Positions 33,203 to 43,316 of a stretch of 64,000 nt of DNA are shown one piece after another. A program made the translations under genes and the position numbers. Every line of letters starts with the position of its first letter. The first letter of the stretch is position 1. Source of the DNA: CAZGAQ01 sp964523405 (lineage in GTDB: Bacteria; Planctomycetota; Phycisphaerae; UBA1845; Fen-1342); NCBI GenBank assembly GCA_964523405.1, contig CAZGAQ010000001.1, forward strand, positions 248,001-312,000, in the 5' to 3' direction. The notes beneath the pieces are model-generated. The model did no database searches. It was not told the DNA's origin and was given only the letters and a program-made list of their open reading frames with translations.

Positions 33203-34102
33203 TCAGTGTGTCGGTGCCGGGGGGCCGGCGGAATCCGCCGGGGTCTTGGTGCGCATGCGGTCTTCCAGGCAGTCCGTGCGGTAGTGTTCGCGCACGCGGC
33301 CGAAGATGCCGACCGTCAACTTGCGGCGCAGGAACTCGACGAGGTAGCGAACGTGTTCGTCGGCCATCAGCCCATCCGCCTCGATCGCGCGCAAGGCCTC
33401 GGTCGTGCGCAGCGGGGAACGTTCCCCGTGCCGGGCGTACAGGAGCCGGGCGGCGGCCCGCACGCGGGCGATCGACTCAGGCGGGTAGCGCCAGCGGCGG
33501 AGGCCTTCGACGTTCACGCCGCGCACGGTCTGGTCGTAACCGGTGACCTTCATGAAAGGCGGGACGTCATGCGTGATGCGGGTCATGCCACCGACGTAGG
33601 CATTGCGGCCGACGGTGACGAAGTGATGCATGGCGCTGGCGCCGCCGACGACCACGCAATCCTCAATGCGGACATGCCCGGCCAACTGCACGCTATTGGC
33701 AATGATGAGGTGGTTGCCCAAGTCGTCGTCGTGCGCCACGTGGACGCCGACCATGATGAGATTGTGGTCCCCGATCCGCGTCAGGCCGCCGCTGTGCTTG
33801 TCCAGTTCGGTGCCGCGGTGCACGGTGACGTGCTCACGGAAGACGTTCTCGGCCCCGACGACCAGCCGCGTCGGTCCACCGCGGTACTTCAGGTCCTGCG
33901 GTGCCGCCCCCAGCACGCAGCCCGAGTAAAACACGTTCCGCGGACCGAACTCCGCCGGTCCCAGCAGGGTGACCCGCGGCCCGAGCGTGCAGCCCGTGCC
34001 CAGGCGCACGTGCGGGCCGACATACGAAAAGGCGCCCACCTCGACCTCGGGGCCGAGCTCGGCACGGGCATCCACGTAAGCAGTGGGGTGAATCGTCGTC
34101 AT
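33203..34102 (-). CDS. lpxA: UDP-N-acetylglucosamine O-acyltransferase
   Basis: 299 residues, a little longer than the usual 260-275. It attaches the first acyl chain to UDP-GlcNAc (or UDP-GlcNAc3N) in lipid A synthesis. A left-handed beta-helix of hexapeptide repeats fills residues 1-190, starting IHPTAYVDARAELGPEVEVG; the catalytic His is in MVGVHVAHD and GASAMHHFVTVG follows. The all-helical C-terminal domain (about 195-275) is present, then a Pro-rich tail. GAAGAG precedes the ATG. Follows lpxC-fabZ after 45 bases. Confidence 0.95.
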   Translation of the reverse strand: MTTIHPTAYVDARAELGPEVEVGAFSYVGPHVRLGTGCTLGPRVTLLGPAEFGPRNVFYSGCVLGAAPQDLKYRGGPTRLVVGAENVFREHVTVHRGTELDKHSGGLTRIGDHNLIMVGVHVAHDDDLGNHLIIANSVQLAGHVRIEDCVVVGGASAMHHFVTVGRNAYVGGMTRITHDVPPFMKVTGYDQTVRGVNVEGLRRWRYPPESIARVRAAARLLYARHGERSPLRTTEALRAIEADGLMADEHVRYLVEFLRRKLTVGIFGRVREHYRTDCLEDRMRTKTPADSAGPPAPTH

Positions 34103-35423
34103 GCACTCTTCAACGGCACGGGACTTTGTCGACTCCTGCGGCCAACCTCACTCCGGGTCCGCGTCCACGAGCATGAAGCGGATCGTCGCCTCGGCGGCCA
34201 GTTCATCGCCCACGGTCGCCCGGCAGATCGTCTGGCCCGTGCGGGCCTTCACGCGCACCGCCTGGGCTTCCATCACCAACTGGTCACCGGGCACGACGGG
34301 GCGGCGGAACTTCACTTTGTCCAGGCTCAGCAGCACGGCCACCTTGCCCGTGTGCTCCAGCTTCTGCGAGAGCAGGATGCCGCTGAGCTGGGCCAGACCT
34401 TCGATGATCAGCACTCCGGGCATGATCGGCATGCGCGGGTAGTGGCCCTGGAAGAACGGCTCATTGATCGTGACATTCTTGATGCCGACCGCCCGACGAT
34501 CCCCTTCGATCTCGATCACGCGGTCGACCAGCAGCATCGGGTAGCGGTGCGGCAGAATGCGCTGCACCTGGCGGATGTCCACCTCCGGCTTGCTGACGAG
34601 CTTGTGCTCGAAACGTTCGCGCTCGCGCGCCTCCAGCAGCCGCCGCACGAGCTCGTGATTGAGGTGGTGGCCCGATTTGCGGGCATAAATCTTGCCGCAG
34701 ACGAAGGCGTCGGCCAGCATCAGGTCGCCAATCAGATCGAGGATCTTGTGCCGCACGCACTCGTTTTCGTAGCGGAAGTGGTTCTCGATCGGGCCGTCCG
34801 CACCAATGACCAGGATGTCCTGGTAGGTCAAGTGCGTGCCCAGCCCCGCCGCCCGCATCTGCCGCGCCTCTTCCTCCAGCACGAACGTGCGGGCCGGGGC
34901 GATCTGCTCCGTGAACTTGCCCGGCTCCAAGACGAAACGGTGAATCTGGTGGCCAATGGGCGTGGTCGCGCCATAGTCCAGTTCGTAAATGATCTCCAGG
35001 CGATCCGTCTCCACCGGCCAGGCCACGACTTCCGCGTCACCGTCCGCCACGCGGACGGGCAGGGTGACGCGCAGGTACTCCCGCTCGGCATCCAGGAGAG
35101 CCACGCCGGCGGCAGCGAGTTGGTCCGCGAAAGGCTCGGCGCTGCCGTCCACTCCGGGCAGCTCGGCGTTGTCCAGCTCGATCACGAGGTTGTCGATGTC
35201 CAGCCCGCGGGCGGCCGCCAGGCAATGCTCCACGGTCTCGATGGATGCGGTGCCGTTGCGCAGCGAGGTGCGGCGGGCGCGCTTGGTGAGGTTGTCCACG
35301 CGGGCGGCGATGCGCACCGGCTCGGGCTGGTCGGTGCGCACGAACGTGATCCCGCTGCCGGCGGCGGCGGGCTTAAAGCGCACGGTCACCGGGAAGCCGG
35401 TGAACAAGCCGCGGCCGGTGAGC

Positions 35424-36491
<1,068 letters not shown>

Positions 36492-36501
36492 CGGGGGATC
36501 C

Positions 36502-37134
36502 TTACGGCACGATCATCATCTTGGCGCGCGGCTGGGTGCGGTAGTCAGCATTCAGCTTGTCCGTGATCACCGTGGAGATATCGATGGCATTGTTGGCGTA
36601 CAGAATCTGGATGGAGCGGATCTGCTCCTTGATCTGCTCCGGGTCGAGTGAGGTCGACTCGAACTGGCCCCGGTACAGCACCAGATCGTAGCCGTCGCGC
36701 TTGGCGATATCCTCGACGGCCTTGACGATTTCCTTGTAGATCTTCACCGACCACACGCCGATCTCGCGGCTCATGTCGGCCTGCTTGAGGTCCACCCAGT
36801 TCTTGTAGTCGATCTGCATGGCGAGCAGGTCGTGCATGCGCTGGGTGCGGCCGGGATCGTCCGGGCCGAGCTTGTCGATTTCGGCCTGCAAGGCGTCGAT
36901 CTTCTGCCGGCGCTGCGTGTTCTCATCCTGCAGCTTGGCCTGCACGTCCGTCATTTCCTGGCTGAGGTCCTTCTGCCGCTGGTACTCGTTGAAGACCTTC
37001 ACGACGTCGACACAGGCGATCTTGCCCGTCACCGGCGTGCCGGCCGCCTGGGCGTGGAGGTTCTTCGTGACCGCGAAAGCCATGATGCCGACGACCGCCG
37101 CCGTGGCGACTGCGAGAATCTGCTGCCGTGTCAT
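36502..37134 (-). CDS. OmpH/Skp family periplasmic chaperone
   Basis: 210 residues. A signal peptide (AVATAAVVGIMAFAVTKNLHAQA) is followed by the OmpH start KIACVDVVKVFNEYQ and a long coiled coil (about 60-165, KDLSQEMTDVQAKLQDEN and on), ending in YDLVLYRG and IDISTVITDKLN. Skp-type chaperones hold outer-membrane proteins in the periplasm. AAGGAG lies seven bases before ATG 37134. Position directly before lpxD supports the call. Confidence 0.9.
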   Translation of the reverse strand: MTRQQILAVATAAVVGIMAFAVTKNLHAQAAGTPVTGKIACVDVVKVFNEYQRQKDLSQEMTDVQAKLQDENTQRRQKIDALQAEIDKLGPDDPGRTQRMHDLLAMQIDYKNWVDLKQADMSREIGVWSVKIYKEIVKAVEDIAKRDGYDLVLYRGQFESTSLDPEQIKEQIRSIQILYANNAIDISTVITDKLNADYRTQPRAKMMIVP

Positions 37135-37253
37135 CCCGGACTCCTTGCACTCTCGGTTGTCTAGGGCTGCCGGGCCCGCCGCGCGCGGCCCGCACCAAGG
37201 CACCATTGTCTTCGGACCGGGCCGGACCACAAGGGGGCGGCGCGGGGGCCTGG

Positions 37254-38072
37254 TCAGCCCAGGACGCGCCTGGTCATGCGCCGCAGAGCCACGATGTGGC
37301 AGACGACGACATAGGCGGTCAGAACGGCCGCGTGGGCGGCCGTCGCCCAATCGAACTGGGCCTTGTACAGGGCGCGGGACAGCTCGATGGCGTGGATCAG
37401 GGGCAGGCTGTTGGCGACCGCGTCCAACAGGGGGTGGTGGCCCAGGATCGGAAAGAACGTCCCGGAGAAGAAGAACAGCGGCGTGATCACGCCCGAGGTG
37501 AAGAACGCGAAGTTGTTCATCGTCTTCACGTAGCTGGTCACGATCAACCCGATGGCCCCGAACAGGTACGCTGTTACCAGCCCAAGGACTGGGACCAGCA
37601 GGCACCACGCGTTCGGCCGGGCGCCGAATAGCAGCGTCACCAGGATGACGATCGTGCTGAATATGGCCCCCTTGGTCGCCGCAAAGAGCAGCTCTCCGAT
37701 GAACATCTCGCGCACGCGCAGGTGCGTCCCGAGCATCGCGTCGTACGTCTTCTGGTACACCAGCCGGACGAATGTGCCGAATGTGGTCTCGAAGACCGCC
37801 GTGAACATCGCGGAGCTGACCGCCAGGCCGCTGGCGACGAAGGTGCGGTACGACAGGCCATCGAAATCGGTCTGGATGTAGCCGCCGAGGCCGATGGCGA
37901 CGCTGGTGAAAAAGAACAGCGGTTCGAGGACGGGCGGCGTGGCGTTGGCCAGCAGCGTCTGGCAGTACACGCGCTGATGGCGGAACCACACGCCGTACAG
38001 GCTCCAGAACCAGCCGGTCCGCAGGGGAATCTCGCTGCGCAGGTCGGGCAGCATGCTTGGTTTGTCGCTCAT
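37254..38072 (-). CDS. ABC-2 type transporter permease
   Basis: 272 residues with six membrane segments; opening VWFRHQRVYCQTLLANATPPVLEPLFFF and the later SGVITPLFFFSGTFFP resemble the NodJ/DrrB group of ABC-2 permeases. The ATG overlaps the stop of the ATPase gene (ATGA, 38069-38072), so the pair makes one exporter. Substrate unknown; members move polysaccharides, lipo-oligosaccharides or drugs. The ompH-lpx genes follow 119 bases later, which hints at an envelope role. Confidence 0.9.
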   Translation of the reverse strand: MSDKPSMLPDLRSEIPLRTGWFWSLYGVWFRHQRVYCQTLLANATPPVLEPLFFFTSVAIGLGGYIQTDFDGLSYRTFVASGLAVSSAMFTAVFETTFGTFVRLVYQKTYDAMLGTHLRVREMFIGELLFAATKGAIFSTIVILVTLLFGARPNAWCLLVPVLGLVTAYLFGAIGLIVTSYVKTMNNFAFFTSGVITPLFFFSGTFFPILGHHPLLDAVANSLPLIHAIELSRALYKAQFDWATAAHAAVLTAYVVVCHIVALRRMTRRVLG

Positions 38073-38989
38073 TCGTGCAACCCCCGGCCGGTGAACCGCA
38101 GGAACACGTCTTCGAGGTTGGCGTGGCGCAGCACGGCCTGCGGCGTGGCCAGTCGTTCGAGCAGCTCCTGCAGGATGTGCTCGGTGTGGGAGTAGAAGTA
38201 GTCCACGTCGCCGGCCTTCTCGTGGCGGATGTCGCCGTTCAGGTCCGGGGCCGCCGCCAGGCCCGAGGTCTGCAGCACGTAGCGTTCCAGGTGCTGCTCG
38301 ATCAGCTCGCGCGGCGCGCCGGTGAGGATGACCCGCCCCTTGTCCATGATCAGCACGCGGTCGGAGAGCTGCTCGGCCTCTTCCATGTAGTGCGTGGTGA
38401 GCAGGATCGTCAGACCCTGGCGTTTCAGCTCGCGCAGCAGGGCCCAGATCGTGTGGCGCACCTGCGGGTCCAGGCCGGTCGTCGGCTCATCCAGGATCAG
38501 CAGCCGCGGATTGTTCAGCAGGGCCCGCGCGATCATCAGGCGCCGGACCATCCCGCCGGATAGCGCCCGGATCGGGCTGCGCGCCTTGGCGGTCAGGGCC
38601 AGCCAGTCCAGCAGCTGTACGATGCGCCGCTTGGCGGTGCGATGGTCCAGGCCGCAGTAGAGCGCGTAGACCAGCAGCGAGTTCTCGGCATTGAGCTCCT
38701 CGTCGAGGTTGTTGTCCTGGAAGACTACGCCGATCCGGGCGTTGATGGCTTTCCGGTCGTGCATCGGTCGACGCCCGAAGACCGTCAGCTCGCCGTCGGA
38801 CTTGGCGATCGCGCTGTAGATCATCCGCAGCAGCGTGGTCTTGCCCGCCCCGTTGGGGCCGAGAAACCCGACACACTCGTTGGCCGCGATCTCGAAAGAC
38901 ACGCCGTCGACGGCCGTCAGGTCGGCGAAGCGCCGGACCAGGCCGGAGGCGCGGATCACGGGGCCGGAAAAGTCCAAAGCGAAGCGCAT
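38069..38989 (-). CDS. ABC transporter ATP-binding protein (NodI/DrrA type)
   Basis: 306 residues. Walker A GFLGPNGAGKTTLLRM, Q-loop VVFQDNNLDEELNAEN, signature ALSGGMVRRLMIARALL, Walker B LLILDEPTTGLDP and the switch His in LLTTHYMEEAEQL are all intact. The LDEELNAENSL stretch and the C-terminal extension are typical of NodI/DrrA partners of ABC-2 permeases. ATG 38989 has no Shine-Dalgarno; a -10 lies six bases upstream (see promoter entry). Confidence 0.93.
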   Translation of the reverse strand: MRFALDFSGPVIRASGLVRRFADLTAVDGVSFEIAANECVGFLGPNGAGKTTLLRMIYSAIAKSDGELTVFGRRPMHDRKAINARIGVVFQDNNLDEELNAENSLLVYALYCGLDHRTAKRRIVQLLDWLALTAKARSPIRALSGGMVRRLMIARALLNNPRLLILDEPTTGLDPQVRHTIWALLRELKRQGLTILLTTHYMEEAEQLSDRVLIMDKGRVILTGAPRELIEQHLERYVLQTSGLAAAPDLNGDIRHEKAGDVDYFYSHTEHILQELLERLATPQAVLRHANLEDVFLRFTGRGLHE

Positions 38990-38995
38990 GCGGAG

Positions 38996-39025
38996 ATGAT
39001 AGCCGCGCGCGGCGCGTTCGGGCAG
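38996..39025 (-). promoter_or_regulatory. Possible promoter giving a leaderless ABC transporter mRNA
   Basis: Minus-strand CTGCCC (39020-39025), an 18-base spacer and TATCAT (38996-39001), ending exactly six bases before the ATG. The transcript should begin at the start codon, which agrees with the absence of a Shine-Dalgarno. The layout mirrors selA. Confidence 0.45.
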
Positions 39026-39134
39026 CGCAGTTCGCGCCAGCGCGCCGGACGGCGCTCGCACGCCGGCCCGCCTGGGTGCTTCGCGCGGAAACCGACCTGC
39101 CGTGCTCCCCGCGCCGCCGGTCGGCTGCGCCCGG

Positions 39135-42100
39135 TTACTTGCGGCCGGTTGCGCAGGTTGTGTTCATCAGGGCGATGAACGGGTCGATGTCGCGCCAGTT
39201 CACGTGGCCGTCACTGCTGGCATCCAGGTTGACGAAGGCGCAGCTCGGAGTGGTGGCGAACAAGGCCTGCCAGGCCGACTCGTTATCGTTTTGACCCGCA
39301 ATCAAGTAGTCAATGTCACGCCAGTTGATCGTGCCGTCACAGTTGCCGTCACCCGGGCACACGGGCGGCGCGCATGGGTTCGGGGTGCACGTCGTGCCGT
39401 CGCCCTGGTACGTGCCGCTGGCGGCGGAGCACTCCGCGGCCGTTCCGACCGTGCAGGAGCCATCCACCTGGCAACAGGCACCGGTCGGTTGCGGGCAGGG
39501 ATTGGGCGAGCAGGTCGTGTCATTACCTTGGTAGGTTCCGCCGGCAGCCGAGCAATCCGCGGCCGTTCCGACCGTGCAGGAGCCATCCGCCTGGCAGCAG
39601 GCGCCGGTCGGTTGCGGGCAGGGATTGGGCGAGCAGGTCGTGTCATTACCTTGGTAGGTTCCGCCGGCAGCCGAGCACTCCGCGGCCGTTCCGACCGTGC
39701 AGGAGCCATCCACCTGGCAGCAGGCGCCGGTCGGTTGCGGGCAAGGATTCGGCGAGCAGACCGTACTGTCGCCCTGATACGTTCCGCCGGCCGCACTGCA
39801 GGCGGTTGCACTGAGGACGGCGCAGGTCCCGTCGCCCGGGCAGCAGGCACCGGTGGGCGGTGCGATCACGGTAAAGACGGAGTTGCTCTCGTCCCAGGTG
39901 CTGTAGTTGCCGCCGCCGAAGGCGGCCCGCGCCCGCACCTTGTAGGTGGTGGCCGGGGTGGCGGGCGTCCAGGTCGTCGACGTGGCGCCGACCGGGGTCA
40001 GCGCGATGACATCGCTCCAGGACGTCGCGTCGCCCGTGAGCGAGAGATCGTCGATCCACACCGTGTCGCTGCCGCCGCTGACGCTCGCATCCTTGGTGTA
40101 TTCCCATTTGAGCGTGTGGGTCCCGGTCGCCAGCGCGGTGGTGTAGTAGGCCCACGCCACATTGCCGGACTTCTTCAGCTTCTCGACGCCGTCCACGTAG
40201 AAGCGGAAGAAATCGGCGCCCGACTCAGAGTAGACCTTGTAGTAGAAGCCGACCACCCCGCCCTGCGCGGTGCGGGTCATGTAGCTGCTCTGGCTGTGGC
40301 CGATCGCGCCGGCGCGGGCGGAGTACGTACCCGCATGGGGCGTGCCGGTGGTCACGTACCACGGGGCGTTGCCGCCGACCGTGTACGCCGAACCCAGCGC
40401 GCCACCTTCGAAACCGTCCGATGTCGGCCCGGTCGTGCCGTAGTTGCTGGAGTACTGCACCTGATAGGCGAGCGTCGGGGCGCCCGTCCAGCTGATCGTG
40501 GCCGGAGTTCCCGCCGTGAGCGTCTCGCCGCCGTTGGGGGATTGCAGCGCCGGCGGGCCGCCCATCGCGACATCCAGCCGCGTCGCATTGCCGGAGGTTA
40601 CAGTCACCGGCAGCGTCAAGCTGCTGTACCCCGTGGCGTCAAACTTGAGCTGATACGTACCCGGCCGCAGAATGCGGTGGTAATCGCCCACGTCCGGGTC
40701 TGTGTAGATCTTGCTCGTGCGGCCGACGACGGTGACGGTCGCGCGCAAGGGCGCGCCGGTGGCGGCGTCGGTGACGATGCCGCGCGCGCCGGTCAGGCAC
40801 CCTTCCATGTAGGCCAGCATGGATTCGCGGTTCTCGGTCCAGAACTGGGCCATCAGGGAGTACGCCGGGCTTTTCACCACACTGATTTCCATCGTGATGT
40901 GATACACCCCCTGGTAGCGGTACGCCCAGTCCTGCAGACCGCCGTCGATCGAGTACCAGGCCGCGCCGTTGGTGATGCCGTGCGTGAAATCGGTGCTGGC
41001 CCACATCGGCGGGTTGTGGCTGGCGTACTGCTCGGAGAGCCAGTAGAACTCCGCTTCGTCCGGCGTTGGCGAATAGGTGGAACCGAGGCCGTCGTTATCG
41101 TACGGGTAGTTCACGACGAGCTCCCCGCCGTGATAGTTCACGCCGAGCGTGGGCGAGTGCGCCCAAACCCAGTTCATGATGGTCGCCACTTCTGGAGCCC
41201 GGCCCGTCGTCGTATTGGGATCGGGGCTCGCGCCCGAGCCTTCTGGGAAGTTGCGATTCATGTCCGTCCCACTGGCGTTTCCGCGCGTGTTGTTCGCGTA
41301 GCCATACGGGTTCATGCTCGGGATGATCCAGATCTCCACGTTGTTGACGAGGTTGGCCACGCGGGAGTCGCTGGGATAGTTGGTGAGCAGGTAGTTGATC
41401 ATATTCATGCACATGATCACGCCGGTCACCTCGTCGCCGTGGATGTTCGCGATCCAGTGAAACTCCGGCTTGTCCGCCTCGACGCTCACGTTGCTGGTGA
41501 TCTTTAGCCCATAGATGTGGTCGCTCGTCGAGCTGGTCCCCAAGTCGAAGCGCTGGCAGATCGTGGGATACTGCGTGGCATACGTCTGGAGCTGGGTGGC
41601 GATGCTGGCGTACGTCGGATAGCCACTGGGCTGCCGCGTCTGGCCCACGTTCGTGTGCGGCCAGGCCACGCGACCCTGCCCATCCGCCAAGTCCGGGGTC
41701 GCGCCGGCATGAATCAGCTCCTGCGCCAGCTCGGGCAGCAGTTCCTCAATCTCCGCCACGTCCGGCCGCGCGGCTGCGCCCAGCACGTGCAGCGGCGTCT
41801 GCCCGTCGGCGTTCTGGGCGTTGGCGTCTGCCCCCGCGCCGAGCAGCATGGCGATCGCCTCTGGCCGCGCGAACCGTGCCGCCGAGTGCAGCGGGGTGTC
41901 GCCGAGCGCGTCGCCCACCTTCACCTGCGCCCCACGGGCCAGCAACTCGGCCAGCAGCGCCGTGTGATTGCCCTGCGCTGCGTAGTGCAGCGCCGTTCGC
42001 CCGATGCGGTCCACGGCGTTCACGTCCGCACCGGCGGCCAGCAATTGCGTGGCGGCATCGGTCTGACCCTGCAGGACCGCCCAATGCAGCGCGGTACGCA

Positions 42101-42266
42101 GGTCCGCGTCCACGGCGTTGACGTCGGCCCCCGCGGCGAGCAGCGCGCCGAGGGTCGGCAGGTCGCCGACCCGGGCGGTGGCGTGAAGCTTGTCGGCTTG
42201 GGCGCTGGCAAGGCCGGCGCAGAGGAACAGGGTGGCCGCAATGGCGAGGCGACACATGGTGTTCAT
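39135..42266 (-). CDS. Secreted ankyrin-repeat zinc carboxypeptidase (M14) with Cys-rich repeats and dockerin-like tail
   Basis: 1043 residues. Signal peptide (1-23, ending GLASAQA); about five ankyrin repeats (25-200, with AAGADVNAVD and TALHYAA units); M14 carboxypeptidase domain (215-490) with zinc ligands His276 and Glu279 (NIHGDEVTG), His379 (NYHGG) and catalytic Glu460 (HITMEIS); a carboxypeptidase-regulatory-like beta domain (about 490-575); FN3/jelly-roll-like regions; four 41-residue Cys-rich repeats (805-968); and a C-terminal EF-hand pair like dockerin type I (GDGNCDGTINWRDIDYL). It should digest peptides outside the cell or at its surface. GAGGGA precedes ATG 42266. I do not recall ankyrin repeats fused in front of M14 as a common layout. 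Confidence 0.9.
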   Translation of the reverse strand: MNTMCRLAIAATLFLCAGLASAQADKLHATARVGDLPTLGALLAAGADVNAVDADLRTALHWAVLQGQTDAATQLLAAGADVNAVDRIGRTALHYAAQGNHTALLAELLARGAQVKVGDALGDTPLHSAARFARPEAIAMLLGAGADANAQNADGQTPLHVLGAAARPDVAEIEELLPELAQELIHAGATPDLADGQGRVAWPHTNVGQTRQPSGYPTYASIATQLQTYATQYPTICQRFDLGTSSTSDHIYGLKITSNVSVEADKPEFHWIANIHGDEVTGVIMCMNMINYLLTNYPSDSRVANLVNNVEIWIIPSMNPYGYANNTRGNASGTDMNRNFPEGSGASPDPNTTTGRAPEVATIMNWVWAHSPTLGVNYHGGELVVNYPYDNDGLGSTYSPTPDEAEFYWLSEQYASHNPPMWASTDFTHGITNGAAWYSIDGGLQDWAYRYQGVYHITMEISVVKSPAYSLMAQFWTENRESMLAYMEGCLTGARGIVTDAATGAPLRATVTVVGRTSKIYTDPDVGDYHRILRPGTYQLKFDATGYSSLTLPVTVTSGNATRLDVAMGGPPALQSPNGGETLTAGTPATISWTGAPTLAYQVQYSSNYGTTGPTSDGFEGGALGSAYTVGGNAPWYVTTGTPHAGTYSARAGAIGHSQSSYMTRTAQGGVVGFYYKVYSESGADFFRFYVDGVEKLKKSGNVAWAYYTTALATGTHTLKWEYTKDASVSGGSDTVWIDDLSLTGDATSWSDVIALTPVGATSTTWTPATPATTYKVRARAAFGGGNYSTWDESNSVFTVIAPPTGACCPGDGTCAVLSATACSAAGGTYQGDSTVCSPNPCPQPTGACCQVDGSCTVGTAAECSAAGGTYQGNDTTCSPNPCPQPTGACCQADGSCTVGTAADCSAAGGTYQGNDTTCSPNPCPQPTGACCQVDGSCTVGTAAECSAASGTYQGDGTTCTPNPCAPPVCPGDGNCDGTINWRDIDYLIAGQNDNESAWQALFATTPSCAFVNLDASSDGHVNWRDIDPFIALMNTTCATGRK
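39363..39854 (-). repeat. Four tandem 123-bp repeats encoding TGACC Cys-rich modules
   Basis: Inside the carboxypeptidase gene, four units of 41 codons each. Each unit begins TGACC and contains GTYQG and SPNPC or TPNPC with six or seven cysteines. Units 2 and 3 (in coding order) are nearly identical at DNA level, units 1 and 4 more divergent, which points to recent unit duplication. Confidence 0.9.
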
Positions 42267-42446
42267 CTCTTCCCTCGGCAACGGGTCAGGAGTTTGGCTG
42301 GCGGTCGCTTCCAAGTGATCCAATCCCAGCATGGTCTAGATTATCGCTGGCGGCGCGGCATAGCAATGAGAAAGGAAGAGCCCGATAACGGCGCGGCCGC
42401 ACGCGCTCCCATCCAGCCCGGGCGCGCCCCGCACCGCGAGCGAACC

Positions 42447-43151
42447 TCAGGCCGGCGCGACACGGCGCTGCCAGGCGGCGAGCAAGTCGCGCAGCCCCAG
42501 GAGGTCCGCGAATTCGTAGTCGGGCGCGTGTGTCCCAACGTCGTGGATGCGGTGCGCGCGGTTCACCCACCCGGCGCGCAGCCCCGCCGCCCGGGCACCG
42601 CCCACGTCGCTGTGCAGCGAGTCGCCGACATGCAACACATGCTGCCGCCGCCAGCCGGTGCGCTGCAGCGCCACGTCGAAGATGTACGGGTGCGGTTTGT
42701 AGCAACCGACCTCCTGGGACGTGACAACTTCGGCCACCTGGAGGCCGTGCCGGGCGAGCGCCTTGAGCAGGTCCGCGTGATCCGCGTTCGAGACGATGCA
42801 GACCGGCGCGCGGACGGTGGCCAGGAATTCCGGGACCTCCGGCTGCAGCGGCGGCGCCTGCCAATACGCGACGAGCATATCGACGTAGGGCTGGGGCGGG
42901 ACCGCCCTCCCGTACGTGGCCAGCGTCTCCACGAGCGTGCGGGCCTCGACCTCATACAGCGTTTCGAAGTCGCGCCCATGGGCGTCGTCCATCGCTGCGA
43001 AAAACCGTTCGCCCCAGGCGATGCTCAGTTCGCCGGCCGTCAGCGGCAGGCCCGTGTCGCGGACGATGGCCGCGCACGTGTGCTCGACCGCGGCGCGATC
43101 GCCGCTGGTCAGCGTGCCGTACATGTCCAGGAAGAGACCGTCCAATTCCAT
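42447..43151 (-). CDS. HAD family hydrolase
   Basis: 234 residues. HAD motifs: LFLDMYGTL (motif I; the second Asp of DxD is replaced by Tyr, as DMYGT), VSNADHADL (II), Lys in GCYKPHPYIF (III) and VGDSLHSDVGGARAAG (IV). The pattern is that of phosphoglycolate phosphatase or haloacid dehalogenase-like enzymes acting on small molecules. AGAGGA lies about ten bases before the ATG. The substrate is not predictable. Confidence 0.87.
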   Translation of the reverse strand: MELDGLFLDMYGTLTSGDRAAVEHTCAAIVRDTGLPLTAGELSIAWGERFFAAMDDAHGRDFETLYEVEARTLVETLATYGRAVPPQPYVDMLVAYWQAPPLQPEVPEFLATVRAPVCIVSNADHADLLKALARHGLQVAEVVTSQEVGCYKPHPYIFDVALQRTGWRRQHVLHVGDSLHSDVGGARAAGLRAGWVNRAHRIHDVGTHAPDYEFADLLGLRDLLAAWQRRVAPA

Positions 43152-43316
43152 GCCGTGGCCGTCCTCTGCAAAAGGGCGATTCTACGCGCCGCCGGGGTCG
43201 GTGGCGAACGGTCGGACACCCGTGGGCCCCCCGGCTCGGACGCGCTGGGCAGCCGCGTGAGCTTTGCGACCGATAACACTATGATGACGGCGGTGGCAAT
43301 CTCAGGGAGCAGACGG

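Noticed and set aside
41517..43316. Long plus-strand frame leading into the lipoprotein gene
   Set aside because: It runs antisense to the carboxypeptidase and HAD genes; the lipobox and ribosome site place the real start at 43317.
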